NCBI GenBank assembly: GCA_022609375.1
Contig: JAGKQE010000033.1
Span: 1 to 64,000 of the forward strand
DNA length: 64,000 bases
Direction of reading: 5' to 3'
DNA from: Xenosphaeropsis pyriputrescens
Taxonomy: Eukaryota; Ascomycota; Leotiomycetes; Phacidiales; Phacidiaceae
Part shown: positions 46,881 to 59,509 of the stretch, in pieces
Layout: each line of letters opens with the position of its first letter
Position numbering within the stretch: the first letter of the stretch is position 1
Made by a program: the position numbers and the translations under genes
The notes under the pieces: generated by a model
Database searches by the model: none
What the model was told of the DNA's origin: nothing
What the model saw: only the letters and a program-made list of their open reading frames with translations

Positions 46881-48170
46881 ATAGAAAACCCCCTCTTCGA
46901 CAACAGCAAGGAGCAAGAGGAGAGTAGAGCGTGCAGAGAGGCTTGAAACCCAAACTTGATATAAGTCGCTTGCAAGCTAGTAAATGACTGCTATAGTTCA
47001 AGAGAGGAAGGTAAGCTTGCCTGTTGATTCGCGCTTGGTCTGTTCTATGTTGTGTTTTATGGGGTGTTTTCATTGATGTGTTAAGTTGCAGTGATGCTCT
47101 GTTTCCAGATGTCATGTAAGGATATCGATAGCTTCACAATTCAGTATCCAAATATCCAACGAGAATGGTCCTTGTTGTCGACAGTGTTGAATTGCCTTAC
47201 ATACTATGATAATTTTGCCCAGGAGATTTTAAAACCTTTGGAATTGGCTCCACGGATATAAGGGAGTCTTTGCTGATTGTTCTCCTTACATCTAACCTTG
47301 AAGAAGTAGTATAGTTATTTTTATTAGAAAGGAGTTATAGTATTGGTAGGCCACCCTTATTACTTTATATGCATGTACACAATCACCGACTCATTCACAA
47401 AACATCCAGCACAATACACTTTTCATTCTTTCATTCTCTGCATTAAGCATTAAGGCTAAGAAGCATCAACCTCCTGTAAAGTTACATACAGTATCGATCG
47501 TCTTGTTCGGAGGTAAGTGCCCAGCCTCGATTGCCCCGGTCTCCATCGTCTCCACGAAAAAAAATCCATGAAAACAAAACGTCAAAGTGCAGCAGTATGC
47601 AAGAAAGAGAAGAAACAGAAAAGAAGAAAAAAAAGCGTGTGAAAGAAAAGACGGAAGTATGTTTGAGTGCCCATCAAAAAGTACACACGCACGCATGCCA
47701 CACATTCACAGAAGTAACAAGAGCAAAGCAAAAAGGGTTAGGTTTTCCTGCAAAGCTACTGGGAAAAGTGCAATTCATTGACCTTTTCAACCACCAATCA
47801 CTCCCTGATCCATAAGCCAGCCTCGCAGATTGTTGACTTGCAAACGGGACAGATTATACCAGACACCAGCTGAACTCGTCGAGACCAAATCGCCATATTC
47901 GATTACCTTGCATCGGAGATAGAAGAGCCATGAATATTAACAGGAGCTCAAATATCGAACCGATAGTTGAAAGTTGTCGATTGATGGTGTGTGGAAGACG
48001 ACAAGAGTCTGACGTGAAACAGCGATTGATACTGATAAAGGGGAGCTTCAAAAAGCCCTTTAAAAAAAAGACAAGGCAACGCCTAACCAAATGCAGCAAA
48101 ACTCCAAGGGCCATGCGATGATAGCGAACCTCAATCGAAGATAGCAATATATGTGCGGGTAGGAAGGTGT

Positions 48171-51100
48171 TCACATATCAAAACCGCCATTGTTGACAAC
48201 TCCACTCATACGATCATCCCGTCGGCTGTTGCCAGCAGCTTGCTCCCAGTGTGGATCATCTTTTACGTCCTCATCCATGTTATCATAATCATCCTTGACG
48301 CGATGACGAAGGTTCTCTTCCATCAAGTTCTCATCAACAAATGTGAAGCCTTTGAAGTTGGCCTGCATTCCAGGTGAAAGAGGTGTGGATGAGGAGATAC
48401 CAGCGGCAAGGGCAGCAGCACGAGCGTTGAGAGAAGATGCGCCGTTCAAAGCGTTGGTGAATTCGGGATCGAAATTGGAGGTATCAGTCTCGGACTTCAA
48501 CTTTGGCTTGAAAGGAGGTGCGATCAACTTCTTGGTCAATGCCTCCCAATCAATATCAGCGAAGAATGGGTGTCTCTTGAGCTCCTCTGCATCATCGGTA
48601 GCACCAAGACGATGCTTTGGATTACGGTTCAAAAGACCCTTGACAAAGTTGCGACCTTCAGTTGTAAGGGTCTCACGTGGGAAGCGAACCTTGCCGAAAG
48701 CAATGTTCTTGTACATTTGCTGGGTGTCTTCAGCGTAGAAAGGACTCCATCCACAGCACATCTCAAAGACGAGTACACCAAGAGACCAGAAATCGACCAT
48801 CTTGGTATATCCAGCCTCGTCAAGGAGAACCTCTGGAGCCAAATATTCGGTAGTACCACAAAAGGTGTTGGTGGTATCGTTCTTAGTAAGATTGGCCTTG
48901 GAAAGACCGAAATCGCACAGGGCAATGTGTCCATTAGCGTCCAAAAGGATGTTCTCGGGCTTAAGATCTCTGTAGACGATATCATGCATGTGCAAATGCT
49001 GGAGGGCCAAAATAAGCTCAGCAATGTAGAACTTCGCACGCCCTTCATTGAAGCGACCCTCTTTCTGCAAATGCCAGAAAAGCTCCCCACCAGACATGTA
49101 ATCAGTAACGAGGTAAAGGTCCGAAGGAGTCTGGAAAGAGAACTTCAACCCAACGATGAATGGTGAATCGGCCATGGCAGTTCGAACAAGAATGTTCCTC
49201 TCTCCAACAGTGTGGGCGACTTCCTTCTTCTGTACAATAACCTTCTTCTGGAGAACCTTCATGGCATAAATACGCTTTGTGTCCTTCTTTCGTACCTGGT
49301 AGACTTGTCCGAAAGTACCCTTGCCGATCAACTTGAGAATATCGAAATCTTCTGGACCAAAGTGCCTCTTGTCGGTTCTTTGGTATGTAATTTCAACGTA
49401 AATTTCTCCCGAAACAGAAGGTGCTTCCTTGGGGTTTCTGCCTTTCAAAGCGAACCATCCCTTAACCGCAGATGGGTCGTTCTCAACAAGATGTGGTTGA
49501 AAGTTGACATTTCCCAAAAAATCTTCCCTCTCACTACCACGATCGTAGACTGACAAATTGACACGGTTCTCGGGACCAACAACATCACTGTTCTTATTAG
49601 CATCTTTAAATACCAATTTTGGGTAATGTTAACTTACAAGGCTGCCTCTGTATCCCACTTGGGGTTTGAAAGCGCCTTGACAGCATGGGTTCTGACGTCT
49701 CTATAATCATTGCTTGAGTTGCTGCTCTGTCGGCTCTTCATTGGGATTGCCATTGCTCGACCAGACTCGCTAGCTGTGCGCAGGATTGGGATTCCACCAG
49801 TTGGATTCTTGGCTTCTGCCTCATCTTCTTCCTCGACCTCTTCATCTCTTGGTCCCTTTGACACCAACTCGTTTCTTTGGAAAGTCGCGACGACGTAGGG
49901 ATCCCTGGCCTTTCGGAGACCTCTTGCCTCGATGATCTTAACCGTAAGCTTTCCTCGTGGGGCGACGACCGTTGCGCCGTTGGAACCACCATTAGCTTCA
50001 TCTCCAGCCTCGACATCCGTAATGCTCTTTTCTTCATCTGCAATTTTTTCTTCCTCCATCTTGGCGGGTGGCACGTCGGCCTTGGGGGTCTTCTCGGTGT
50101 CGGATAATGCGCGTGTTGGTGTTCCGGGTTGGCTCTTTTCACGCGGTTGTCCCGCGTCATCAGTTAGCTTTTTGAGCCGATCATATGATGGAGAGTCCGC
50201 AGGGTTTAAACCAGAAGCAACGCGGGAATGTGCAGGGCTAGAAGGGGACGGGGAATTCGATGTGGGAGGCTTGCTGGGGTTCGAGAAATGTGCTGCATGG
50301 ACGTCTTCTGAGTTGAGGATGTTTGACAGGGGATTTAACATAGAACTCCTTCGTGCTTTTGCGGGAAAGGATTCAGACATGTGGTCATGTTGGGAAGGAG
50401 AGACTGGGCGGCCTCTTCCATCACTCTCATGCCCTTCACCTTCAGAACCGGAATCGCTCATCTTTAATCTGTGCAGGGAGGGAGGTGTTGATATTGGAGG
50501 GGTAGGGTAGGGATGCAAACCACCCAACGCTGGCTGTGCAGATGGTTGTGATGCTTCCGCACGCTCATGTGGTAGGAGCGGAGGACCCTCATCATCATCG
50601 TCGTCACAAGAGCTATCAGAATCAACATATGATTGAGACGGCTCGGACGATTGCACATCTTCGGTGGTCTCTTCCCTTTGCCTGGGATGTGGATTCTCAA
50701 AAGCGCTCCCAATGGCAGGAGTTTCTAGCGGAACTGAAGTCGGTGATGTAGAAGAACCAGTACCAACCTGTCCAAAATAACTGTGAGTAATTCCTGGCAA
50801 TCTCTTGTCGGAAAGATCTGGAATTGGAGTCGCGACGCCGGATTGAGGGGTATCGGAGTCAATATGATCGTGGCCATCTTCTTCGTTCGGCCTGTTTGTG
50901 TGCCTCATGTCAGTGACGGCCATGCTTGCAATTTTGTATATTTTGACCGTTGCGTCTTGGAACGGACAGTCAAAGCAACGGAAGATGAAATGGATGCGGG
51001 TATTGGTGCAATTGAGATGGTCGCAGTATGGAATGAGATTGATTGTGTGGGATTTAATGCTTGCGTGTTGGAACAAATACTTGATGTAAATTTCCTTCTG

Positions 51101-51537
51101 GAAACGCTCGTCGAACAATGGCGTAGCCACTCAGAGAGCGTGCTTTCGATAAGCGTTTCCGGTCGTCAGTGTGCAAGACCCGACAACCGGGGGGGCCCCT
51201 CCTCCCTCCCCATCACTGGCAACATGTGCAAATGTGCAGCAACATCTGAAAAGGCTGCACACACACGAGCGTAGAGCGGAGAAAGGAGAACCAACAACGT
51301 GCTCAAAGATATCCAGATTGTGATGGACATGACTTCGAAGAGCCATTGTGGAAGGGGAGTAGACTGATGGACGTTGTGAAGATCCAGACATGAATCCACT
51401 TCCCAACTGCACCATGCATTTAAGGTAGGAAAGAGGGTAAGAGAGTATATCGGCACGTACTTTGACATCATCGTCTGTGTTGCTTGTCTCAACAAGTCCT
51501 GGCCACCGTTTGCATGCGATGGATCGCTGCCTGCCAT
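48171..51537 (-). CDS. SCH9: Sch9 AGC protein kinase (C2 domain plus kinase domain)
   Basis: Exons 51537-51461, 50891-49638 and 49587-48171 join to 915 residues. After a disordered Ser/Pro-rich N-terminus, a C2 domain occupies roughly 340-500. It is split by intron 2 so that KWDTEAA joins FDVVGPENRVNLSVYD. The kinase domain follows: Gly loop GKGTFGQV (532-539), Lys554, catalytic Asp651 in VYRDLKPEN, DFG Asp669, and T-loop TFCGTTEY with Thr685. The C-tail has a TPLSP turn motif (Thr845) and the hydrophobic motif FTFVDE (Thr859). Sch9 is the TORC1-controlled, S6K-like kinase governing growth, stress and lifespan. The T-loop is phosphorylated by Pkh-type kinases and the tail by TORC1, by family knowledge. 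Intron 1 is 569 bp, the longest in the window, and follows only 26 codons. Confidence 0.96.
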
Positions 51538-53405
51538 ATTGAAATAAAAGACCTCTCAGAGGTATAGAAATCCGATCGTAGTGTTCGTATGGAGATACGT
51601 GGAGCGTGCCAGCACTGTTGGGAGGTCAGTGGAAGGCCTCAGCTGGAGTAGCGGTAGAATGTACGCGGTGCGTGGAACGAAAGGATTCGACGTCTTCGGC
51701 TGTGGAATAGAGTAGGTTCTGATGCTTCGTCGGTATTGATGTCGCTGCTATGCGTAAAGCTGTTGAATTGTATGGCGAAGAGAACAATGTCGAGGTTTGA
51801 AGGACTACAGTACAGAGAGTCGTCACTGAAGTTTCGTAGGCAAAGGTGGGTTCTGCGTGGTTCGTCCGGCGATTGACAAGTACAAGCCAAATCAGACGCT
51901 TAAGATTTTAACTCGAAGTTGGGACTAGAGCAAGCGACGATCCTCTTAACAGCGTGCACCGAATACACCCGCTAGTAGCTTCAAAAAGTCCAGATGATTC
52001 AGGTAAGTCGTAAGATGGGTAGCTGGATACTTTTCTTCGCAGTGTTCTCTGTGATATCGAAGGCTTCAAAGATGATCTCTGTGTCGGAAGGATATTGTCA
52101 GGGACTCTTCTTCCTCTTGAATGTATGTATGTACCCTTCGGCTGCTAGGGGTGGTGAATACAAGCAGGAAGAGGTATCGGTACCTAAGTGTAGGGTAGAA
52201 GAGAGAGCGGGAGAGAGAGATATCGAGAGATAGTTAGGTGGGTAGGTAGTATGTGAGTGAAGAGTGTGTAATTAAGGTACTTGAAGTACGAGGATTTGAT
52301 TGAGAGATCAAAGAAATGGATGATATGTACGGAGTAGGAAGACAGATTAGGTATGAAGAAGAGGAAGAATCAAGAGCTGACAAAGAGTAACTAGAGTTGA
52401 GGAGAGTTGAGGAGTTGAGGAGAGTAGAGAGGAAAGGAAAGGAAGTGTGATATTTGGGTGTTTGATATTTGATATTCGATATTCGGAAAGGCCGAGTTAT
52501 GTTGAGCTGAACGAATTATCGATTTGAGTATGAGTATGAGTATGAGTATGGATGATGCAGTACGTACCTTGATGCGAGGGGACAGAACTTGAGGGGCGTA
52601 AGGCGCGTGTGCATATAATATATAGAATATATGTGTATCTGTGTTTGATGGAGTTGAAGGGCGCAGTAACAATTCAACAAGGAAGATTGAGAATTGAGAT
52701 GTGTGCGTGTGAGTGAGGCACAATAAAGTATCAATTGTCTTTCCTCTGATCTGCCGTGGAGGACTCTAGAAGCATCGTCGTTGTCGTCGTCGTATATTAT
52801 TACTGTACGGGACGGGATTATCGTGAGATCTTATTCTCCACCTAAGTCGTACACGCTTTCACACCTACACTTACTTACTAATGATTCTACTTATGTACTA
52901 TTATACCTGAGATTCGATACGATACAGACTATCGATATCATTTGCTACCGAGTTGGTACACAGAAGAATACTTCCATTTTGATATTCCGAGTACCGTAGC
53001 ATTTCCAATTGCTTACGATATCGGTTGTTGTCTGATCTCTGATGATCTCCTTTGATCATCCATCGCCCATCATCTCTACACACGCATTCCTTGATGCCCT
53101 TCCCTTTCTCCGACTGCAACTCCTCTCTGCTCATTTCCCACCTCTCGTGATTCCCTCTGGAGGAAATCTGTCGTATCTCCATGATCTCAGAAGCGCAATA
53201 ACAAACTTCACCTAGAAATTCCCTTTTTTGCTCTGCCTTCTCCGCGCTTGGAAATGCCTCTTCTCTTTTTTTTTCTCTTCCCTCTCTCACTACTTATCCT
53301 GGCAAGTCCCTACGTCATGGGGCATCACGTTCAATCAAATTCGGGTCTATTCATAAGTGGCCGCAGGCGTACAGAGCACAAAATAGCAACATTTTTGGGC
53401 GGCAG

Positions 53406-53450
53406 ATACCTAGTAGGTACTATGTAGGTGCCTAGGTAGGTAGGTAGGTA
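53406..53450. repeat. TACCTAG/TAGGTAGG cluster
   Basis: TACCTAGTAGGTAC followed by four tandem TAGG units; partly palindromic. Confidence 0.8.
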
Positions 53451-54550
53451 TTGTCTCTCGATACGTGAACCCTTTCTCTTTTCTTCTTCCCTCTCTTTCT
53501 TTCATGCTTCTCTGACTGGCCACGCTGGAGTATCTCAGACCGAGTTCGAAGTATTCTACATAACTAGTACAGTACATCTCCTTCCTACCTTACGACTTAT
53601 AGTACTATGGCCGCTTTCTGATCCCTCGGACTGATGCATGCTTGGAGTACTCCTGATACTCACCCCCCATTCATTATTGCGGTGAAGTGTTGTGCATTGG
53701 TACATACTCACCTACGATACGTTGTTACAGCGCATCCAGCAGTATCAGTATTACTGCATCATTACATAGTACATATCAACCTTTTACTTCCGGTGGACAT
53801 GGCATGGTAGCGAGAAAACCGACTACCCGATCCTGTGCCACTATTCGACCACCAACAAGATGGAGCACGCACGCACTCTACCTTGCTCAACCAAGCCTCC
53901 TGCAGCAGCAGCCTGACTCAGAATCAAGGGAAGGAGAATAGAAGGAAAGACAAAAGCAAAGGGGGGGGAAAGGGAGAGAAGGGGAGAGCAATAGAAAAGA
54001 TGAGGGGCCAGATTGAAGAGGGAAAAAGAGAAATGTGGCTATTCAAGTGCCGCGTCGAGTACCGCTCAGGTCAGCTCGGTCTTTTGTCATTTTGTCATTT
54101 TGTCATTTCTGAACATCTACATGAACATGAAAGCACAGCACTCAGTCAAAGCACTCGCCCTTCACAGCAATGCTCTATGATACCTACCTAGGCACCTAGT
54201 AGGTAAGTGGAATGCCTTACCTTACGGACTTTATTCTTCCTCGCCTTTCACATGCTTCCTGGCTGGTGCTTGTGGTAGCGGCCCTGGAGTCCTTTACCGC
54301 ATACAAGCCTCGCCAGGAGAAATATGCGACCAGGGCCATTGGCGGTAGGTAGGTATTGCGCACAGTGTCTTGGGCGGATAGGATAGGGAATCAGGGTCCT
54401 GCTCTCAGAAGTCGTAAGGCCGCAATGTGGTGGGCACGGTGAAGAGTGGATGGACATCTGACGACAATGATGACAAAATGACAGGATGTTGGTATCGCAA
54501 CAGGATAATCTCGACGTGACTGAGCGAATGGTGAGCAGATGACTGGATGA

Positions 54551-54587
54551 TCGAGTGACCGAGCGACCGAGTGACTGAGCGACCGAC
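54551..54587. repeat. Tandem GAGTGACC / GAGCGACC octamers
   Basis: Four to five units alternating GAGTGACC, GAGCGACC and GAGTGACT. No function suggested. Confidence 0.8.
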
Positions 54588-55280
54588 TGTTAACGCCAGT
54601 TACGTCTATCCATCGAACTCCATATATGGTAGATGTTTTGTTCCGTAGCGGAGCAAGCGCGCAAGAATACAGAAGTACATAGTACTTGTACAGCTCAGGA
54701 GTCGAGTACGGGGTCCCTTTGAAGGGGATGAGGAGCAAGGACTCACAGGAGAACCCACGGGAGATATGCAGTTCACTGCTGAGCAAAGCCTGCAGTCACT
54801 TGCCTGGAAAGTCGGAAACAGCATCGCACAACACATATGTGCATGTAATGCTGCCATGCAATGTACCTAAGGACAGGGTATTCCTTGAGGTTTGGATATC
54901 AACTCGGGTATTTGGTACTCGGATATCGTTACACTGTTGCACAACATGTCAGGAGAAGGAGAAAGCGAAAGCGAAAGCACGAAGGCCATGTTGCTGTGCA
55001 CAGCTAAGATGAGATGAGCATGTACCGTACCAGAAAGTACTGAACCCACATTGATCCACATCAAGAATGTCATATCAAGTACCAAGTAGTAAGTAAAAAT
55101 CAAGAACCAAGATCAAGGAGCAGGATTCAGGAATCCCTCCCTATGCCTATGCTATACTATACTACCTATTCTAGTAGTAATAACCATGTAACCATGAAGG
55201 CACAGGAGAGGCGGAAGATCTTTGAATTCGAAGCATTCTACAAACAAGCAAGCAGGCGCCGAGTGCTACATTAATAATAT

Positions 55281-55329
55281 CGATGATGATGGTGATGGTG
55301 ATGGTGATGGTGGTGATGATGATGATGAT
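55281..55329. repeat. (GATGGT)n / (GAT)n microsatellite
   Basis: Tandem GATGGT units flanked on both sides by GAT trinucleotides. Confidence 0.9.
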
Positions 55330-55886
55330 TAAGATGGTTCAGCACCATTCCGGCAGTGCCCGGCTATCGTGGCATGTGCCATGCATGTACAAGTAAGCCT
55401 TACTGTCCAGCAACTTGCCAGGGAGGCTCATGAGCATCTCTAAGTATCGAATCTGTACAGGTGAAATATGTACAGCACTCTGTATGTACATGGAACGTTC
55501 ACCTGGAGCTCAAGCGGGGGTCGACGGTGAGGTGAAGGGTGGAAGATACATGCTCCGTATGTATCTATGTATCTATGTATCTGCGGGATACCATAAAGAT
55601 CAGTGAGGGTTGGACGATTGGTGGAGAGCAAAGAATACTTAACAAGCGAACCGATCGAGCTTGTTCATGCTTGCTGCCTCAGAGCCGCAAGGCGGAAATC
55701 TTGAGAACGCGTTCGCAGTCGCTTCGAGCCTTGCCTTGGAGTCCTGGACGCGATATTCGTTCAATGTCTAATACCTATCTACCTACCTGGGTATTCTAGC
55801 CAACTGCCAAACAAAAACACATCAAATACGCAGCAACGACTACAAGATACGAGCGTGCTCGTCGGATCACAAGAAGGCTCACCATC

Positions 55887-57570
55887 ATGGGTCGCAGACC
55901 AGGCAGGGCTGCTGCTAAAAATGCAGCAGCGGCACTGAGTAAGGCCCATTCCATCCATGAACCAATGCGACATCAGTCCTGACCTTTTTGTCTGCAGAGA
56001 ACACCCCCCAGAGTTACGAGGAACTTGAAGATGAGAACATGCCTGATGCACCACCATCTGATGCCGGCACTGCTGAGAACTTCGAGGACGACGCCGCAGA
56101 CGATGATGGAACTCCAGGGCGCGATTCGGAAGCCGCCTCGGAGGCAGCTACGCCAGTACCGGAACCCGTCCAGCCAGTTGTGCGCAAACGCAGATTAGGA
56201 AGACCACCAAAGATCAAGCCACCCGGCTGGGATGACCCAGAGGATGGAGAAGAAGGCTCTCAGGCTGGTACGCCCATGAGAAAAAAGAGAGGCGGTGGAT
56301 TCCGTGGAGGTGGCAGATGGGCCCGACGTGGTGGACCATCCCATGTGACGCAGCAGCCAATTGACAAGGAGGGAAATATGATGGATGTGGTGAATGACGA
56401 GGTTGAATTGCCCGAAGATCCTGAGGGCGAGACAAAGGTCGATAAGATGGGCCATCTTCAGGATGGGCGCGATTACAGGTGCAGAACTTTCACAGTGCTT
56501 GGAAGAGGCGAGCGTCTCTACATGTTGTCAACAGAACCTGCCCGCTGTGTTGGTTTCAGAGACAGTTATCTCTTCTTCACAAAGCACAAACGCCTGTTCA
56601 AAATTATCATCGACGATGACGAGAAGAGAGATCTCATCGATCGCGAACTCATTCCTCACTCATACAAGGGTCGTGCCATTGGTATCGTTACTGCGAGATC
56701 GGTTTTCAGAGAGTTCGGTGCCCAGATCATTGTTGGTGGAAAGCGGGTCATCGATGATTACGAGGTCACCAAGGCCAGAGAAGCTGGAATTAACGAGGGC
56801 GAAATTGCGGATCCAAATGACTTGATCAAGCCAGGAGAGCCCTACAACAAGAACCAGTATGTTGCATGGCACGGTGCTAGTTCTGTCTATCATTCTGGTG
56901 CCCCTACTGTACCATTGGCAAACGGTAAGGTTGTCGACAAGAAGCGAAGAGTAATCGTGAATGATGTGAATTGGATGTTGGAGCATGCACGTGAGGCAAG
57001 GTATGGTTTCCCTTCACATGTTCTGTTCTCTGCATATGCTGATGAACTTATAGCCGCTTCAACGGCTCCCTCAGCGTTGCTAGAAAGCAGAATCTGGATG
57101 GTATTTATGATCCACATACCAATATCATGCAGTATCCAGCTATCATGCAGCCAACTCATGTTCGCTGGGAGAGAGTTCCACCTCCAGTCGAGGACGTTCC
57201 AAATGGTATCAATGGCCACAAAGCAATCGCAGAAAAGGACATGAGCATGCAGCTAGATGGCGCACCAGATACAATCTTCCCTCCCGTGAAGCCCGTTTAT
57301 TCTCGAAATTACCTAATCACCGACATTATCTATGAGAGTCCAGCATCATCATCAATGGGAATTCCAGGACCAGATGGCGATACTTATGACATTGGTTTCA
57401 ATGGCCTGTCTAGCGTTTCAGATGATATTCTTGATGAATTACCACCTGATTGCCGCAAGGCATTCGAGGAGGCCCGTGTGAAGGAACTCAAGTGGAAGAG
57501 CGGTTGGTCGACAGAGGCTTTGGATACTCAGAGGCGCATGCCTTCTATCGACAAGACAGCAATTGCATAG
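55887..57570 (+). CDS. RSC7: Rsc7 (Npl6), RSC/SWI-SNF chromatin-remodelling subunit
   Basis: Exons 55887-55938, 55998-57000 and 57054-57570 join to 523 residues. The N-terminus (MGRRPGRAAAKN) is basic, followed by an acidic region and an AT-hook-like RKRRLGRPPKIKPPG, then a Gly/Arg patch. The conserved Rsc7/Swp82 domain begins near GHLQDGRDYRCRTFTVLGRG. It includes LYMLSTEPARCVGFRDSYLF, a LIPHSYKGRAIGIVTARSVF segment and FGAQIIVGGKRVIDDY, and continues across intron 2 with RFNGSLSVARKQNLDGIYDP. Rsc7 helps hold the RSC nucleosome remodeller together in the nucleus. The three exons close in phase. Exon 1 encodes only 17 codons and contributes the basic start. Confidence 0.95.
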
Positions 57571-58130
57571 ACGCCCTGAGAGTACGATCTTAATATGAAT
57601 GAGGAGTAATTGGTCCATGGCATGATTCGGGGCGTTGGTTTCAGAAGGTTCTCTTGTTGGCGTTTGGAACGGTATAGCTACGGCTATATTAGAGAGGTTC
57701 TCAGCATACAAAATGTACAATAGTCGGACAGAAGAATAATCAGCTCTTCAAGAGTCATCTATGGTTTTCAATGTCATTCGTACCTTAATTATGCCTGAAA
57801 CTGTGTGCTCTGTCAAATTATTATTTCTGACATATACTTGAACCTAAGAGTTGATCTAGTTCCATGAGGCTATTCCATACCTCAATGTAGAAGAGTCCTC
57901 CATTCTAGATTGGCTGTTTGATAGCTTCCCATCAACCAGATTTAAGCGAAAATATCGATGACTCTGCGAACCACCATCATCAGCTACAAATATCACATCC
58001 TGGGGATTTGTCCAGCACACAAGCCTATTGGAAACTTCAACTCATATCGAACAACTTCGAAAACAAGCAAAAATCTATCCATAAATACTAAGTGGACAAC
58101 CGCTATACCAGCTCCCAGCCCAGTATCAGA
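57571..58130. other. Intergenic, no gene seen
   Basis: Spacer between Rsc7 and the deaminase-like gene (same strand). The frame upstream of ATG 58131 is open for a few codons only. Confidence 0.5.
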
Positions 58131-59509
58131 ATGTCTCCTCGTACCGATTACTTACTCTCCCTCTGCCTCGAGCAGGCCGAAAAGTCCCCCCTTCACTACC
58201 GCCACGGCAGCGTAATCGTCCGCGGCGGCAAAGTGATCGGTATGGGCTACAACAGCCACCGACCAGGCTTCGACGGCGGCGCCCTGAAGACAGGCATCCT
58301 ACCATCCAGCTCTGATGTGCACGGCGCCACTGGACTGAAGGCACGACTCAAGTACAAGTCGAAGCACAAGTCCAAGTCCACATCAAAGTCAAAGTCAACC
58401 TCCACGCCGAATCTGCTATCCCATCCAAATACTACCCCGCAACAGACAGCCCACACCTTTGTGGCCTTCGAGAAGTCCCGTGGCCACGTGATTACCGCGC
58501 CCCTTTCCATGCACTCCGAGATGATGGCCATCCACGCCGCCCAGTCCCTCTCCCCCTCGTCCGCTCAGACATCCGCTCGCATGGCCAAGTGGTTGAGAAA
58601 ATCGCGCGGCGTCGTATCGAGCATGTCTAAACGAAAAGCTCGGTGAGTCCAGAGCGTGTGCGCCGGGGCAGAGGAGGCATGCGGATGTGCCGCCGGCATC
58701 TTCGTTCAAGGGTCGCGTTGTTTTAAGGAGTGAGTGCGACAAGGGTGGCGAGAGGAAGACCGGGAAAGATATGGGGAAGAAGGGGAAGCTGCTGAGTAGG
58801 CAGGAGTCGAGGAGATCAGGTGGGTCTTCGACGTCTGAGAATAGCTCGGGCAGTGGTGCGTCAAGCGATGGGGACGGCGAGGATGATTCGCACCCCCTTA
58901 AAAGGCAAGTGAGCCAGCAGTACTCGGTGAGTATCCGTTCCTGCGTTATTTGTCAACCATATAACTTACAAGCCAACAGTCGTCGAAGAACAGCCACAAG
59001 CTCGAGCAGCGATCCCAGCCCTCCGACGTGTCCAAGCATGCATCTCGATCAAGCAAGCCAGATACAGCCTCACGGATAAAAGACAACCGTCTTAAAGGCG
59101 CAGATCTGTACGTCGCACGACTGGGCACCATCCACGACACGGCACCCCTCCCCTTCCCACAACGACCCCATCACCCGCACCACCACCGCCAACAGGTTCC
59201 CTCCACGACGAGTTGACTCGCCGCGACCACTCCGCGACCCCATCGACGCTGCCCGAAAGGGCGCAGCAGAAACCGGTTCGCGCTTCGCGGCCTTGCTATC
59301 GGTGTATCGCGCACATGCACGCCGTGGGCATCAAGAGGGTTTTCTGGACCGATGCGGCGGGGGGGTGGGATGTGGCCAAGGTGAGGGATTTGATAGATGC
59401 GGTGGAGGGGCAGGGGGATGGGGGGTGTGGAGGGTATGGCGAGGGGGGGTTGGATGTTTTCGTGACCAAGCATGAGCTTTTGATGATGAGGAGAACGGAG
59501 AATTGCTGA
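58131..59509 (+). CDS. Cytidine/dCMP deaminase-like protein, reading frame interrupted
   Basis: Both halves of the zinc site are present. The first part (58131-58642) has the opening strand RHGSVIVRGGKVIGMGYNSH and the H-S-E motif at 128-130 (MHSEMMAIHAA). The PCxxC motif (PCYRC) is encoded at 59291-59305. Between them lies a long Lys/Ser-rich insertion. The parts are not in one frame. After KRKAR the frame must advance by one base; a 31 bp intron (58643-58673) would do so, but it is shorter than others here. The 58979 exon is reached by a normal GTGAGT intron (about 58928-58978). A second shift falls between VARLG (about 59120) and the PTGSLHDEL frame (about 59185) in C-rich DNA, with no credible splice sites. 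The gene is therefore either damaged or mis-sequenced. Substrate unknown. Confidence 0.6.

Larger units (their letters stand above)
45352..48170. other. AT-rich, repeat-derived spacer
   Basis: A 2.8 kb gene-poor stretch 3' of the Sch9 gene. It includes the broken GC-rich ORF (45657-46300), a GAAAG tract and the AT-rich island (46470-46880). The part from 46880 to 48170 has no recognised gene. Confidence 0.5.
51538..55886. other. Long intergenic region (Sch9 / Rsc7)
   Basis: A 4.3 kb spacer, the largest in the window, upstream of both divergent genes. It carries AGTATG units (about 52528-52556), a TAGG cluster (53406-53450), TTTTGTCA triplicates (about 54082-54108), an octamer tandem (54551-54587) and a GATGGT tract (55281-55329). 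Its short frames have no recognisable domains. A long leader for Sch9 may reach into its left part. Confidence 0.55.
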
